DNA of 64,000 bases from Streptococcus oriscaviae (GTDB lineage: Bacteria > Bacillota > Bacilli > Lactobacillales > Streptococcaceae), in NCBI RefSeq assembly GCF_018137985.1, contig NZ_CP073084.1, forward strand, positions 310,001 to 374,000, in the 5' to 3' direction. Both the position numbers and the translations under genes were made by a program. Below the pieces are notes generated by a model. That model was not told where the DNA came from. It saw nothing but the letters and a program-made list of their open reading frames with translations, and made no database searches. Shown here piece by piece: positions 53,643 through 64,000 of this stretch (the first letter of the stretch is position 1; every line of letters starts with the position of its first letter).

Positions 53643-53978
53643 TTATAGAATAAATGAGAGGATTAGCCCACCTAAAATACCGCCAACAAGGGCTGCCAGT
53701 AAGTTGAGTTTGGCTTTACCAATCTTGCCGCCACGGGCTACTGAGGCAACGAAGACACCGACTCCTGCTGCCAATCCCATATCTACCCAAGCGTCGCCTG
53801 TTTGGGTCATGAGACCGACACCGTGGTTGAGTGTCCAGATGGTTCCTACAATCATAGCAGCTGCTACCCAACCACCGATGGGACCCCAGTTATCAACCAT
53901 TTTTCCCCAAATCATGCGGATAACAAATGGAAAGATAAAAGCTCCTACTACTGTTGCAATGGCTTGTTGAATTGTCAT
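53643..53978 (-). CDS. Small membrane protein of the glycerol locus (Lin0368-like)
   Basis: A 111-residue membrane protein with three or four helices and a GGWVAAAMIVGTIWTLNHG motif. It matches my memory of the Listeria Lin0368-type family annotated as putative glycerol transporter subunit. It is the last gene of the glpK-glpO operon and is paralogous in pattern to the gene before it (both carry W-N-H near the centre and DMGLA). A transport role is inferred from context; GlpF features (NPA motifs) are absent. Confidence 0.68.
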   Translation of the reverse strand: MTIQQAIATVVGAFIFPFVIRMIWGKMVDNWGPIGGWVAAAMIVGTIWTLNHGVGLMTQTGDAWVDMGLAAGVGVFVASVARGGKIGKAKLNLLAALVGGILGGLILSFIL

Positions 53979-53990
53979 CTTTCTACCTCC

Positions 53991-54344
53991 TTAATCCTTT
54001 TCCATATCCACTTCTACTTTGGCCGCAAAGAGCCCTCCAAGAGTCGCTCCGACAATGACCAGTAGAATGGTTGGAAGGGAATCAACAACGGTATGAAAAC
54101 CGTATAAGAAGGCATCCCTAAAGACGCCGCAAATGGCGATGGCTAATCCCATGTCAACAAAAGCTGCATCTGCATCCTGCTTGATTAGTCCGTGATAATG
54201 ATTCATGTACCACATTGGGCCGATGATGATAAAGGCCGCAAAATAACCACCTGCTATGCCATAAGTGTTGGCAAAAGCTCCCCAGACACTCATCACAATC
54301 ATGCCTGCAATCATATATCCTACGGTTGAACGTAAAAATTTCAT
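53991..54344 (-). CDS. Small membrane protein of the glycerol locus, partner of the Lin0368-like protein
   Basis: A 117-residue protein with four hydrophobic segments; AGGYFAAFIIIGPMWYMNHYHG and FVDMGLAIAI mirror the downstream gene, so the two are probably homologous subunits. A reading from 54416 would extend into the spacer; GGAGGTTTT before 54344 sets the start. Both genes follow glpO closely, so they are expressed with glycerol kinase. Heteromeric channel or transporter function is inference. Confidence 0.68.
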   Translation of the reverse strand: MKFLRSTVGYMIAGMIVMSVWGAFANTYGIAGGYFAAFIIIGPMWYMNHYHGLIKQDADAAFVDMGLAIAICGVFRDAFLYGFHTVVDSLPTILLVIVGATLGGLFAAKVEVDMEKD

Positions 54345-54434
54345 AAAACCTCCAATATTGTCAAGGGAAAGAGGACTTCTTTCCTTATCATGAGGGAAGG
54401 CCAGACCTGCTGGCATTTCCCTACTTGTATTATA

Positions 54435-56264
54435 TTATCTATCTTTCAGATAGGTCAAATCATTCTTAGTTAACGCTTCTATTAGTAAATCTTTATGATT
54501 TGCTACTTCTTCATCTGTCCATTGGTAGTAGGCCGCCATTTCCAGCAAAATATCTGGTAGGACGGTATCCACCTGTTCCCGCATAAAGAGCATGTAGTTG
54601 GTCCGGCGGAGCAGGTAATCAACTGGTGTCAAGGTCATCTCTTCTTTCATGGCATAGTGAAGCGACAGGAGGTCACGCTGGTTCAAGTCAGATACCGCTT
54701 CAATTTTATGGTTGAGGGCATAGACTTTTGGTGCGTTTGAGCCATAAAGATTGGCCAGATAGAGGGCATCTTCGTAGGCAAGACCTTTTTTCACTCCCAG
54801 CTGAGCCAGGTGCTCGATTTCTTCTGCAACATTGGCAGGGTTGAGTTCACCACCTGAAACTGGGTAGGTTTTCGAATTGATAAGCTTGAAGCTGCGGCCA
54901 TGTTCCTCTTTCAAGATAGCTGCTACCTTGTCCATGGCCCCTTCGGCCATCTTACGAAAATCTGTAATCTTACCACCAGCCAGGGTGAGCAAGCCGTTGT
55001 CATCTCGGTCAAGGGACGAACCACGGGATACCGCCGAAGGATCCAGCGTTTTCTCAGATACGCTACCTTCCAAATGGGTCAAATCATGCTCGACATCATC
55101 GCGGCTCTTTTCCTGGTTCAGGTAGGCTTTGACGGTTTCAATTAGGCTGTTGAAACTTTCATCGCTGATTTTGCCGTTATTCCCACCATTGTAGTCTGAA
55201 GCTCCGTTTCCTGAAAGGAGAGGACGAAGGCCAGCCCAGCCACTTTCGATGTCATCAAGAGTAAGATGTGCTTCAGGGAAGCGGTTGTTGACAATGGCCA
55301 AGAGGTAATCAACATCTTCTTGGGTGACCATTGGATTGGCCAAATCACCGGTATAGTCCGTATCGGTTGTTCCAAAGTAGGTCTTATTCTCCCGCGGTAG
55401 GACGAAGACCATGCGTCCATCAGCCTGTCCTGTATCGAAATAGGTTGGCTGCGGTACAGACAAGCGGGAACTGTCCACCACCAGGTGAACCCCCTTGGTT
55501 GGTCTCATTTGAAGGATACCTGAACCTTCTCCGCCAAGATTGCGGACTTCATCGCTCCATGGTCCTGTTGTATTGATGACCAGGCGGGCACGAATTTCGA
55601 AAGTGCTGTCTGTCAGCAAGTCACGAGCGACAATACCGACAACCTTTCCAGCTTCATCCTTGATGAAGGATTCTGCCTTTACTCGGCTGGCAATCAAGGC
55701 CCCGTCTTTAGCTGCGCGCTTGATATTTTCGATGACCAGACGGGCATCGTTATTGCGATAGTCCAGATAGACACCGCCGCCGAGCAAGCCTTCTTGTTTG
55801 AGATGAGGTTCTCTTTCCAGGACTTCTTCTTTGGTTAAAACCTTGTTGGCCAAGTCTGTGTTATTGACACCAGCCAGGAGGTCATAGAGATCCATGGCTA
55901 CTTTAAGGCGGAAGAGGCTAAAGGTTGAACCTTCTTCATCATAGACAGGCAATAACATAGGGTCTGGCTTTGGAATATGAGGAGCAATCTGCTGAACAAC
56001 TGCCCGTTCCGAAACAGTATCGGAAACCACCTCTACATCAAATTGCTTGAGATAGCGCAGGCCGCCATGGACCAGCTTGGTGGAACGGCTGGAAGTACCT
56101 TCTGCAAAGTCCTGCATTTCAATCAAGCCCGTTTCCATTCCGCTGGCTGCTGCTTGAAGGGCCACGCCTGCCCCAGTAATACCTCCTCCTATAATCAAGA
56201 GATCCAACTGGCGGTCTTGCATTTTTTCAATGGCTAATCGTCTAGTTTCTTTTGAAAATTCCAT
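54435..56264 (-). CDS. glpO: Alpha-glycerophosphate oxidase
   Basis: FAD enzyme oxidising glycerol 3-phosphate to dihydroxyacetone phosphate with oxygen, giving H2O2. The 609-residue protein starts with the FAD-binding LLIIGGGITGAGVALQAA and continues SSRSTKLVHGGLRYLKQF, typical of the GlpA/GlpD family. Length matches the streptococcal oxidase rather than the shorter dehydrogenases. It lies 18 bases after glpK. H2O2 production by this route matters for virulence in related species. Confidence 0.95.
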   Translation of the reverse strand: MEFSKETRRLAIEKMQDRQLDLLIIGGGITGAGVALQAAASGMETGLIEMQDFAEGTSSRSTKLVHGGLRYLKQFDVEVVSDTVSERAVVQQIAPHIPKPDPMLLPVYDEEGSTFSLFRLKVAMDLYDLLAGVNNTDLANKVLTKEEVLEREPHLKQEGLLGGGVYLDYRNNDARLVIENIKRAAKDGALIASRVKAESFIKDEAGKVVGIVARDLLTDSTFEIRARLVINTTGPWSDEVRNLGGEGSGILQMRPTKGVHLVVDSSRLSVPQPTYFDTGQADGRMVFVLPRENKTYFGTTDTDYTGDLANPMVTQEDVDYLLAIVNNRFPEAHLTLDDIESGWAGLRPLLSGNGASDYNGGNNGKISDESFNSLIETVKAYLNQEKSRDDVEHDLTHLEGSVSEKTLDPSAVSRGSSLDRDDNGLLTLAGGKITDFRKMAEGAMDKVAAILKEEHGRSFKLINSKTYPVSGGELNPANVAEEIEHLAQLGVKKGLAYEDALYLANLYGSNAPKVYALNHKIEAVSDLNQRDLLSLHYAMKEEMTLTPVDYLLRRTNYMLFMREQVDTVLPDILLEMAAYYQWTDEEVANHKDLLIEALTKNDLTYLKDR

Positions 56265-56282
56265 CTTATTCTCTTTCTAGCC

Positions 56283-57848
<1,566 letters not shown>

Positions 57849-57953
57849 TTATTGTAAACCATTCTGGATATTTTTTCCTATCATTTTTTTCATTCTGCTG
57901 AAAAAATCTGATAGAAATTTCTCTCATCACTTGCCAGCAAAGGGTTTTTCAAG

Positions 57954-57982
57954 CAAAAAAATCCCAGAAAAAACTGAGATTT
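57954..57982 (-). terminator. Terminator of the Mga-type regulator gene
   Basis: AAAATCCCAG and CTGAGATTTT pair around AAAAAA (one G-U pair); a T-run follows on the - strand. Confidence 0.75.
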
Positions 57983-57989
57983 TGGTCAC

Positions 57990-59465
57990 TTATCGTCGTT
58001 CAATGGTAAAGTCTGGCTGCTGAGAAATCTTTTCTGCCTCCAGCTCCTTCTCCTGATAGAGTCCATCAAGAATGGCTTTTAGGCTCTGTAAATCCTGATA
58101 AGCTAAGCCTCCCTGCAAATAATACACCTGCTTGTTTTTCAAAGGAAAGCCATCTGAAATGATGTAATCATAGGTCATCCCCTCCTGATATTCTTCGATG
58201 CTGGCAAAGCGATTTCGCTCCAAACTTTGCCGCAACTGATGCAGCAAGGGATAGGCTAAAACCTGATGGTAGCTGGAAACGAAACCAATGCGCAGTCGGA
58301 TGGGTTTGACCTGACTCAGGTAAACATAGAGACTGACAATTTTGGGCACAAAGACAGACTTTTCCAAGGCAGTCAGGGACCATTTCCGGCCATAGAGGGT
58401 CTGATGGACCTCTGTCAGAAGACTTAAGGCTTCTTCTTTGAACTGGTCCTCCGCAACCGCCCATCGCTCCATCCCTGTCTGAATGCTAGACTGGAAAAAG
58501 TAGAACTGACTAAGAATCTGATTGAGATGATACAAACCTTCTTCGACCATGGGAAGCTGGGAAGAAAAATAGCTGCGGATAGCTTGATAGGCCCATGAAG
58601 TCGCCTGCATAATCGGCCCGCCAAAACCTAACACCTGCTCCAGTTTTTCCGGTTTCAAGAGAAACTGGCTAAAGAGAAAGGCAAAAAGGCACATGATTTC
58701 CCCCTCATGAAAGGAGAAAGCAAACTGTTGGTGGATGGTGAGGGCGAACTTACGGAGCCGTTTATAAAATTTATGCTCTTCATAGGGCTTCATGAGCTGG
58801 ACCAAATCCTTAAAATCAAGATGCCGTAAGCGCATCCGTTTCTGCTGGATGGTCAACCACAGAGCCAACTGCTGTTCTTGTCTGGGATTGAAACTGGACT
58901 CATAAAAGCGCTCAAAAATGGACAAATTTCCAAGCTGTTCTTGGTAGGCCAAGCGCTTTTCCATTTGTGCCTGTGTCATGGTTTGCCAAAAAAGTTGGTA
59001 ATAGAAATAGCGAATCTGCAGCTCACTGCCCTTGATGCGGCCGTTTCGAATGCTGATCTTATTTTCCTGCAAGGACTTATTGAGGGAAGAAAGCTGCCTA
59101 TTGAGAGTAGCCTCACTGATGAGCAAGGTCTGGGAAAGGCCTTGAATGGAAAACTCCTCCTTGTCAAACAAGTAAAGCAAAATCTGATATTTGATACTTT
59201 CTCTACATAAAAAGGAAAGAATATCTTGTTTCGTCAAGACGGAAGACCGCTCCATGAGGAGGAAATCCCCTTCAATCCGAAAGGCAAGATCCAACTGCTC
59301 TTCTTCTGCATGCTCACAAAAAGCTTGGATATATCGGGTCAGAGTTGAACGTGAAAGGTCCAGTTCCTGACTGAGTTCCTTAAGGGTCAAAGGTCTAACC
59401 GAATCCTGCAAACGAAGGTAGAGTTGGTAGATGGCCCTTTCCTTTTTTTCTAATAAATCAATCAT
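57990..59465 (-). CDS. Mga/PRD-type transcriptional regulator
   Basis: A 491-residue regulator. The N-terminal helix-turn-helix (LTLKELSQELDLSRSTLTRYIQ) and a second one (FSIQGLSQTLLISEATLNRQL) match Mga family activators of streptococci; a PRD-like middle and an EIIB-like C terminus follow. No clear phosphorylatable His pair can be named. Candidate starts are 59486, 59471 and 59465; GGTGGAAGG is properly spaced for 59465. It lies between the flavoprotein gene and glpK, all in one direction, so it may activate glpK-glpO. Confidence 0.82.
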   Translation of the reverse strand: MIDLLEKKERAIYQLYLRLQDSVRPLTLKELSQELDLSRSTLTRYIQAFCEHAEEEQLDLAFRIEGDFLLMERSSVLTKQDILSFLCRESIKYQILLYLFDKEEFSIQGLSQTLLISEATLNRQLSSLNKSLQENKISIRNGRIKGSELQIRYFYYQLFWQTMTQAQMEKRLAYQEQLGNLSIFERFYESSFNPRQEQQLALWLTIQQKRMRLRHLDFKDLVQLMKPYEEHKFYKRLRKFALTIHQQFAFSFHEGEIMCLFAFLFSQFLLKPEKLEQVLGFGGPIMQATSWAYQAIRSYFSSQLPMVEEGLYHLNQILSQFYFFQSSIQTGMERWAVAEDQFKEEALSLLTEVHQTLYGRKWSLTALEKSVFVPKIVSLYVYLSQVKPIRLRIGFVSSYHQVLAYPLLHQLRQSLERNRFASIEEYQEGMTYDYIISDGFPLKNKQVYYLQGGLAYQDLQSLKAILDGLYQEKELEAEKISQQPDFTIERR

Positions 59466-59482
59466 CTGCATCCTTCCACCTC

Positions 59483-60814
59483 TCATTCCTCAGCCCGAAG
59501 CAGACGGTGGTAGAGATTGGCAGCCTCAACCAAGATAGGCACCAGAGGCCTGCTTCTCGGCAACCACAGCCAGCTCTGCTCTAGGAAATCCTGAAGACAG
59601 AGTCCTTGGGAAATGGCCAAAGCCAGACTGTCCATCTGCTCCAAATGCTGAGACTTGGAAACCAACTGCCCCCCAAGAATCCGACCACTCTCCTTGGTCA
59701 GGACTAGCTTAAAGTCAACTAGCCTTTCATCCCAGTCACTAAAGGGACGCTGTAAACGGATAGTCCTGATTTCCTGCCTCAGTTCAGCCTCCGCCTCAGT
59801 CAAACCGACGCTAGTCAGGTAATAACCAAAGAGGTGACTGGAAATTATACGATTGACCTCTTTGAGTGGCCGCTTCCGATCGACTAGATTTTGAGCTACT
59901 AGTCGGCCTGTCAGAATTGCATGATTGATCATAGGCAGGTAGGCTTTTCCCAAAAAGGCATAGGGAAGCTGAATCAGATCCCCAACTGCAAATACAGCTT
60001 CCTGGCTGGTTTGCAAAAACGCATCCACCCAGATGGTTCCATCAGAATTGAGTTCAAGGGCACCTTCAAAAAGTGCACTATTGGGCTTGAAGTTGGTCCC
60101 AATCAGAAGATAATCTGCCTCATACTGTCCATGGATGCTTTCCAGTTTCACCTTGTCAGCTGACCCAGAAAGGCTAATATCATTGACCGTTTCTGAAAGA
60201 TGAAGGTCTAGCCCAGCCTCTTCCAATTTCAAGCGGAGCTTCTCCGTCATTTCCCTATCAAAATATTTGGCCAAAAGGGAATCCTGGGCTTCAAACAAGC
60301 TGAGCCTTACTGGGAGCTGGCTTAGGGCCTCCAAGCTTTCCAAACCAATCTGGCCCCCGCCAATCAGGGCAATGGACTGGGCATCCCTTAGCTTTTCCAG
60401 ACTGGCTTGGGCCGCCCCAATGGTCTTTGAAGAAAGCAGGCGGGGCTCCAATTCCCCAGTCGAGCGCTCCCAGATCTGGCTGGCTCCCATGGCAAGAATC
60501 AAGTAATCATAAGCCAGCTCAAAGACAGTCTCTCCTTTTTCGAGGAGGACTGTTTTTCTACCACAATTCAAGCCAATCAGACTGGTCTCTAATTTCCAGT
60601 CCAGATCAGCCTGCTCCGCATCTTTTACCAAGGAAATTCGGGCTTGGTCCCAAGAAGTCAAACTGCCCTTCAGCTTCCAATTCAAGGCATTGGGAAAATA
60701 GCCGACTTCCTTTTCTCTATCTATCAAATGAATACTTGCTTCTGGATAAGCCGCCCGACATTCTATGGCGGCAGTTAAACCAGCAAAGGATGCACCAACA
60801 ATCACAATATCCAT
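59483..60814 (-). CDS. NAD(P)/FAD oxidoreductase lacking the usual redox cysteine
   Basis: A 443-residue flavoprotein of the NADH oxidase/CoA-disulfide reductase class. FAD site: VIVGASFAGLTAAIECRAAYP; NAD(P)H site: SIALIGGGQIGLESLEALSQL; C-terminal FAD motif AVGDLIQLP. Where relatives have the active cysteine at about 42 (SCG), this protein reads FPNALNWK, so it cannot work through a Cys-sulfenic acid. It may be an H2O2-forming oxidase or a diaphorase. AAGGAGGATGAAG supports the ATG at 60814 rather than 60820/60838. It precedes the Mga-type gene with overlap or near-overlap. Confidence 0.82.
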   Translation of the reverse strand: MDIVIVGASFAGLTAAIECRAAYPEASIHLIDREKEVGYFPNALNWKLKGSLTSWDQARISLVKDAEQADLDWKLETSLIGLNCGRKTVLLEKGETVFELAYDYLILAMGASQIWERSTGELEPRLLSSKTIGAAQASLEKLRDAQSIALIGGGQIGLESLEALSQLPVRLSLFEAQDSLLAKYFDREMTEKLRLKLEEAGLDLHLSETVNDISLSGSADKVKLESIHGQYEADYLLIGTNFKPNSALFEGALELNSDGTIWVDAFLQTSQEAVFAVGDLIQLPYAFLGKAYLPMINHAILTGRLVAQNLVDRKRPLKEVNRIISSHLFGYYLTSVGLTEAEAELRQEIRTIRLQRPFSDWDERLVDFKLVLTKESGRILGGQLVSKSQHLEQMDSLALAISQGLCLQDFLEQSWLWLPRSRPLVPILVEAANLYHRLLRAEE

Positions 60815-60897
60815 CTTCATCCTCCTTATCCCTAACATTATATCATCAAACTGCCCTTTTCGGTTTGGAAAGGCTTACAGCTTCTTGGTTTATACAA

Positions 60898-60935
60898 AAA
60901 AACAGAGAAGAATCAAATTGAACTTCTCTGTTTTT
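60898..60935 (-). terminator. Terminator of the serine-rich-repeat adhesin
   Basis: AAAAACAGAGAAG (60898-60910) and CTTCTCTGTTTTT (60923-60935) pair perfectly over 13 bp; the adhesin on the - strand ends at 60994. Confidence 0.9.
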
Positions 60936-60993
60936 CATGTTCTATAGACTCCCTCAAAAGAGAAGAAACAGTTGATAAGGTTAATCTAAAACA

Positions 60994-63900
60994 TTAATCT
61001 TCTGACTGATTATTCTTTCTCTTTCTACGAGCAATTAGTGCTGCCGCAGCTAGCAATCCAAGACTGCCAAATAATCCTGTTTGTGATTTCGATTCACCAG
61101 TATTAGGCAATCTTTCTGAACTTGTTGCAAGTTTGCTTGCTGACCTTGGTTTCCACATAGTTGACGCACTTAATGACGCAGACTCAGAGGCTGACGTACT
61201 TGCACTGGTCGATGCACTCAAGGATGCGGACTCGGAAGCCGATGTACTTGCGCTGGTTGAGGCGCTCAAGGATGCCGACTCAGAGGCTGACGTACTTGCG
61301 CTGATTGAAGCACTCATTGAAGCTGACTCAGAAGCTGACGTACTTGCGCTGGTTGATGCGCTTAGAGATGCGGACTCGGAGGCCGACGTGCTTGCACTGG
61401 TCGATGCACTCAGGGATGCGGATTCTGAAGCTGACGTGCTTGCGCTAGTTGATGCACTTAGTGACGCAGACTCGGAGGCCGATGTGCTCGCTGAAGTTGA
61501 GGCGCTCAAGGATGCAGATTCAGAAGCTGACGTGCTTGCGCTGGTCGATGCACTCAAGGACGCGGACTCGGAGGCTGACGTACTTGCGCTGGTTGAGGCG
61601 CTTAGCGATGCTGACTCAGAGGCTGACGTACTTGCGCTGGTTGATGCGCTTAGAGATGCGGACTCAGAGGCCGACGTGCTTGCACTGGTCGATGCACTCA
61701 GGGATGCGGATTCTGAAGCTGACGTGCTTGCGCTGGTTGAGGCGCTGAGTGACGCAGACTCGGATGCCGACGTACTTGCGCTAGTTGAAGCGCTGAGTGA
61801 CGCTGACTCGGAGGCTGACGTACTTGCGCTAGTTGAGGCGCTCAAGGATGCCGACTCAGAGGCGGATGTGCTTGCTGAAGTCGAGGCACTTAAGGATGCG
61901 GATTCTGAAGCTGACGTGCTTGCTGAAGTTGATGCAGATTCAGAAGCTGACGTACTTGCGCTAGTTGAGGCGCTCAAGGATGCCGACTCGGAAGCCGATG
62001 TACTTGCACTGGTTGATGCACTCAAGGATGCGGACTCGGAGGCTGACGTACTTGCCGAGGTTGACGCACTCAAGGATGCGGATTCTGAAGCTGATGTGCT
62101 TGCTGAAGTTGATGCAGATTCAGAAGCTGACGTACTTGCGCTAGTTGAGGCGCTCAAGGATGCCGACTCAGAGGCTGATGTACTTGCTGAAGTCGAGGCG
62201 CTTAGTGACGCAGACTCGGAAGCCGACGTACTTGCGCTAGTTGAAGCGCTGAGTGACGCAGACTCGGAAGCTGACGTACTTGCGCTGGTTGAGGCGCTTA
62301 GCGATGCTGACTCAGAGGCTGACGTACTTGCGCTGGTCGATGCACTTAGTGATGCCGACTCGGAGGCCGATGTGCTTGCGCTAGTTGACGCACTTAGTGA
62401 CGCGGACTCGGAAGCTGACGTACTTGCTGAAGTCGAGGCACTCAGGGATGCTGACTCAGAAGCCGACGTACTTGCGCTCGTTGAAGCGCTGAGTGACGCA
62501 GACTCAGAAGCTGACGTACTTGCGCTGGTCGATGCGCTTAGAGATGCGGACTCGGATGCTGATGTACTTGCTGAAGTTGATGCACTCAAGGATGCAGACT
62601 CAGAGGCTGACGTACTTGCTGAAGTTGATGCACTCAAGGATGCTGACTCAGAAGCTGACGTGCTTGCACTAGTTGATGCACTTAGTGACGCTGACTCAGA
62701 GGCTGACGTGCTTGCTGAAGTCGAGGCACTCAGGGATGCTGACTCAGAAGCCGACGTACTTGCGCTAGTTGATGCGCTTAGAGATGCGGACTCGGAAGCT
62801 GACGTACTTGCACTGGTCGATGCACTTAAGGATGCTGACTCAGAAGCGGATGTGCTTGCCGAAGTCGAGGCACTAGTTGACGCAGACTCGGAGGCGGATG
62901 TACTTGCCGAGGTTGACGCACTTAGTGACGCAGACTCGGAGGCGGATGTACTTGCCGAGGTTGACGCACTTAGTGACGCAGACTCGGATGCCGACGTACT
63001 TGCGCTCGTTGAAGCGCTGAGTGACGCAGACTCGGATGCCGACGTACTTGCCGAGGTTGATGCACTAGTTGATGCAGAGTCAGACGCGGATGTACTTGCG
63101 CTAGTTGATGCACTGAGTGACGCGGACGCGGACTCGGAGGCGGATGTACTTGCCGAGGTTGACGCACTTAGTGACGCAGACTCGGATGCCGACGTACTTG
63201 CGCTCGTTGAAGCGCTGAGTGACGCAGACTCGGATGCCGACGTACTTGCCGAGGTTGATGCACTAGTTGATGCAGAGTCAGACGCGGATGTACTTGCGCT
63301 AGTTGATGCACTGAGTGACGCAGACTCGGAGGCGGATGTGCTTGCTGAAGTCGAGGCACTTAGTGACGCGGACTCGGACGCTGATGTACTTGCTGAAGTT
63401 GATGCACTCAAGGATGCGGATTCTGAAGCTGATGTACTTGCGCTCGTTGAGGCGCTCAAGGATGCCGACTCAGAGGCTGACGTACTTGCGCTGGTCGATG
63501 CACTTAGTGATGCCGACTCGGAGGCCGATGTGCTTGCGCTGGTTGAGGCGCTTAGAGATGCGGACTCGGAGGCTGACGTACTTGCGCTCGTTGAGGCGCT
63601 CAAGGATGCCGACTCAGAGGCTGACGTACTTGCACTGGTTGATGCACTCAAGGATGCGGACTCGGAAGCCGATGTACTTGCGCTGGTTGAGGCGCTTAGA
63701 GATGCGGACTCGGAGGCTGACGTACTTGCGCTCGTTGAGGCGCTCAAGGATGCCGACTCAGAGGCTGACGTACTTGCACTGGTCGATGCACTCAAGGATG
63801 CGGACTCGGAAGCCGAGGTGCTGGCGCTGGTGGACGCACTGAGCGATGCTGACTCAGAGGCTGACGTACTTGCACTGGTCGATGCACTCAAGGATGCGGA

Positions 63901-64000
63901 CTCGGAAGCCGAGGTGCTTGCGCTAGTTGATGCACTCAAGGATGCTGACTCAGAGGCTGACGTACTTGCGCTAGTTGAGGCGCTTAGAGATGCGGACTCG
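60994..64000 (-). CDS. Serine-rich-repeat LPxTG surface adhesin, C-terminal part (5' end outside window)
   Basis: A partial gene whose frame stays open to the last base of the window. About 940 residues of near-uniform repeats (unit [16 protein letters not shown]) end in a 50-residue C terminus: cell-wall anchor LPNTG, hydrophobic [15 protein letters not shown] and charged [11 protein letters not shown] tail. It is the stalk and anchor of a glycosylated SRR adhesin exported by an accessory SecA2/SecY2 system, expected beyond the window. The gene's own ATG, signal peptide and binding region are not here; an internal TTG at 63939 is not the start. Confidence 0.95.
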   Translation of the reverse strand, partial: ESASLSASTSASTSASESASLSASTSASTSASESASLSASTSASTSASESASLSASTSASTSASESASLSASTSASTSASESASLSASTSASTSASESASLSASTSASTSASESASLSASTSASTSASESASLSASTSASTSASESASLSASTSASTSASESASLSASTSASTSASESASLSASTSASTSASESASLSASTSASTSASESASLSASTSASTSASESASLSASTSASTSASDSASTSASTSASTSASESASLSASTSASTSASESASLSASTSASTSASESASASLSASTSASTSASDSASTSASTSASTSASESASLSASTSASTSASESASLSASTSASTSASESASLSASTSASTSASESASTSASTSASTSASESASLSASTSASTSASESASLSASTSASTSASESASLSASTSASTSASESASLSASTSASTSASESASLSASTSASTSASESASLSASTSASTSASESASLSASTSASTSASESASLSASTSASTSASESASLSASTSASTSASESASLSASTSASTSASESASLSASTSASTSASESASLSASTSASTSASESASLSASTSASTSASESASLSASTSASTSASESASLSASTSASTSASESASTSASTSASESASLSASTSASTSASESASLSASTSASTSASESASLSASTSASTSASESASTSASTSASESASLSASTSASTSASESASLSASTSASTSASESASLSASTSASTSASESASLSASTSASTSASESASLSASTSASTSASESASLSASTSASTSASESASLSASTSASTSASESASLSASTSASTSASESASLSASTSASTSASESASLSASTSASTSASESASLSASTSASTSASESASLSASTSASTSASESASMSASISASTSASESASLSASTSASTSASESASLSASTSASTSASESASLSASTMWKPRSASKLATSSERLPNTGESKSQTGLFGSLGLLAAAALIARRKRKNNQSED
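61150..64000 (-). repeat. 48-bp tandem repeats in the adhesin gene
   Basis: About 60 units of 48 bp (16 residues). Most units end SASESASL; variants read SASDSAST or drop 12 bp. Third-base choices differ between units, so the array is old, but blocks recur at 180 and 198 bp shifts, showing local duplications. Confidence 0.95.

Noticed and set aside
53614..53970. 118-codon + strand frame opposite the Lin0368-like gene
   Set aside because: Antisense of a better-supported membrane protein with operon context.
61449..61748. Open frames on the + strand inside the adhesin repeats, rich in Arg/Leu (also 63315-63842)
   Set aside because: Repeat arrays with a 48-bp period keep several frames free of stops; no ribosome-binding site and biased composition.
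63939..63939. Start of the adhesin gene at a TTG
   Set aside because: The frame is open to the window edge and the repeats continue across it; the true start is outside.
61150..64000. CRISPR-like regular repeats
   Set aside because: Contiguous 48-bp units without spacers, in frame within one coding sequence that ends in LPxTG.

Overview
The window looks like Streptococcus chromosome, most likely S. suis: low GC, streptococcal gene order (tdk-prfA-prmC-sua5-glyA; ylxM-ffh-satD-satE; xerS next to its dif site; glpK-glpO) and an LPxTG serine-rich-repeat adhesin. The species call rests on remembered gene order and the dif sequence, not on a search. No rRNA, tRNA, CRISPR array, prophage or insertion sequence was seen.

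The window spans the replication terminus. A 31-bp XerS recombination site (difSL) lies at 18065-18095, just upstream of xerS. Left of it almost all genes are on the + strand (exceptions: a tautomerase and guaA). Right of it almost all are on the - strand (exceptions: the sulfide-detoxification pair, a broken LysR gene and pepF). This is what two replication forks meeting near 18 kb would leave.

Layout. 0-2.3 kb: MATE exporter, a small anchored protein, a tautomerase and a small membrane protein. 2.4-8.8 kb: a housekeeping run (tdk, prfA, prmC, sua5, GNAT, glyA, nucleoid-associated protein, lysozyme-like protein). 8.8-10.8 kb: SDR, DUF6287 lipoprotein and HIRAN protein. 10.8-14 kb: guaA divergent from a GntR regulator, then a membrane protein. 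14-17.5 kb: ylxM-ffh-satD-satE. 17.5-19.3 kb: a TmrB-like kinase, difSL and xerS. 19.3-26 kb: phosphomannomutase and a BceRS-BceAB-type peptide-antibiotic module, with a RelBE-like toxin-antitoxin pair between its two-component and transporter halves. 26.3-30.3 kb: an ATP-grasp ligase with two esterases, and a winged-helix protein. 30.3-38 kb: a second toxin-antitoxin pair, trmFO, a lipoprotein, topA, dprA, a ROK kinase and an acetyltransferase. 38-40.3 kb: a CstR-like repressor divergent from a rhodanese and a CoA-disulfide reductase-rhodanese fusion. 40.4-41.6 kb: RHS/WapA toxin debris with one intact and one truncated SMI1-type immunity gene. 41.6-44.3 kb: YdcF-like protein, rnhB and rbgA. 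44.5-51.2 kb: a nonsense-interrupted LysR gene, three aldo/keto reductases, a SnoaL-like protein, metY and a YhdH-type reductase. 51.3-53.6 kb: a stand-alone ATP-cone protein and pepF. 53.6-60.8 kb: the glycerol locus (glpK, glpO, two small membrane proteins where glpF might be expected, an Mga-type regulator and a flavoprotein lacking the usual cysteine). 61-64 kb: the C-terminal end of a very large serine-rich-repeat surface protein whose start lies beyond the window.

The items most worth a second look are: difSL supplying the -35 of the xerS promoter; a recurrent intergenic palindrome near the terminus; the toxin-antitoxin pair splitting the Bce locus; the ATP-grasp/esterase operon; the CstR-type sulfide switch; and the unusual glycerol locus.
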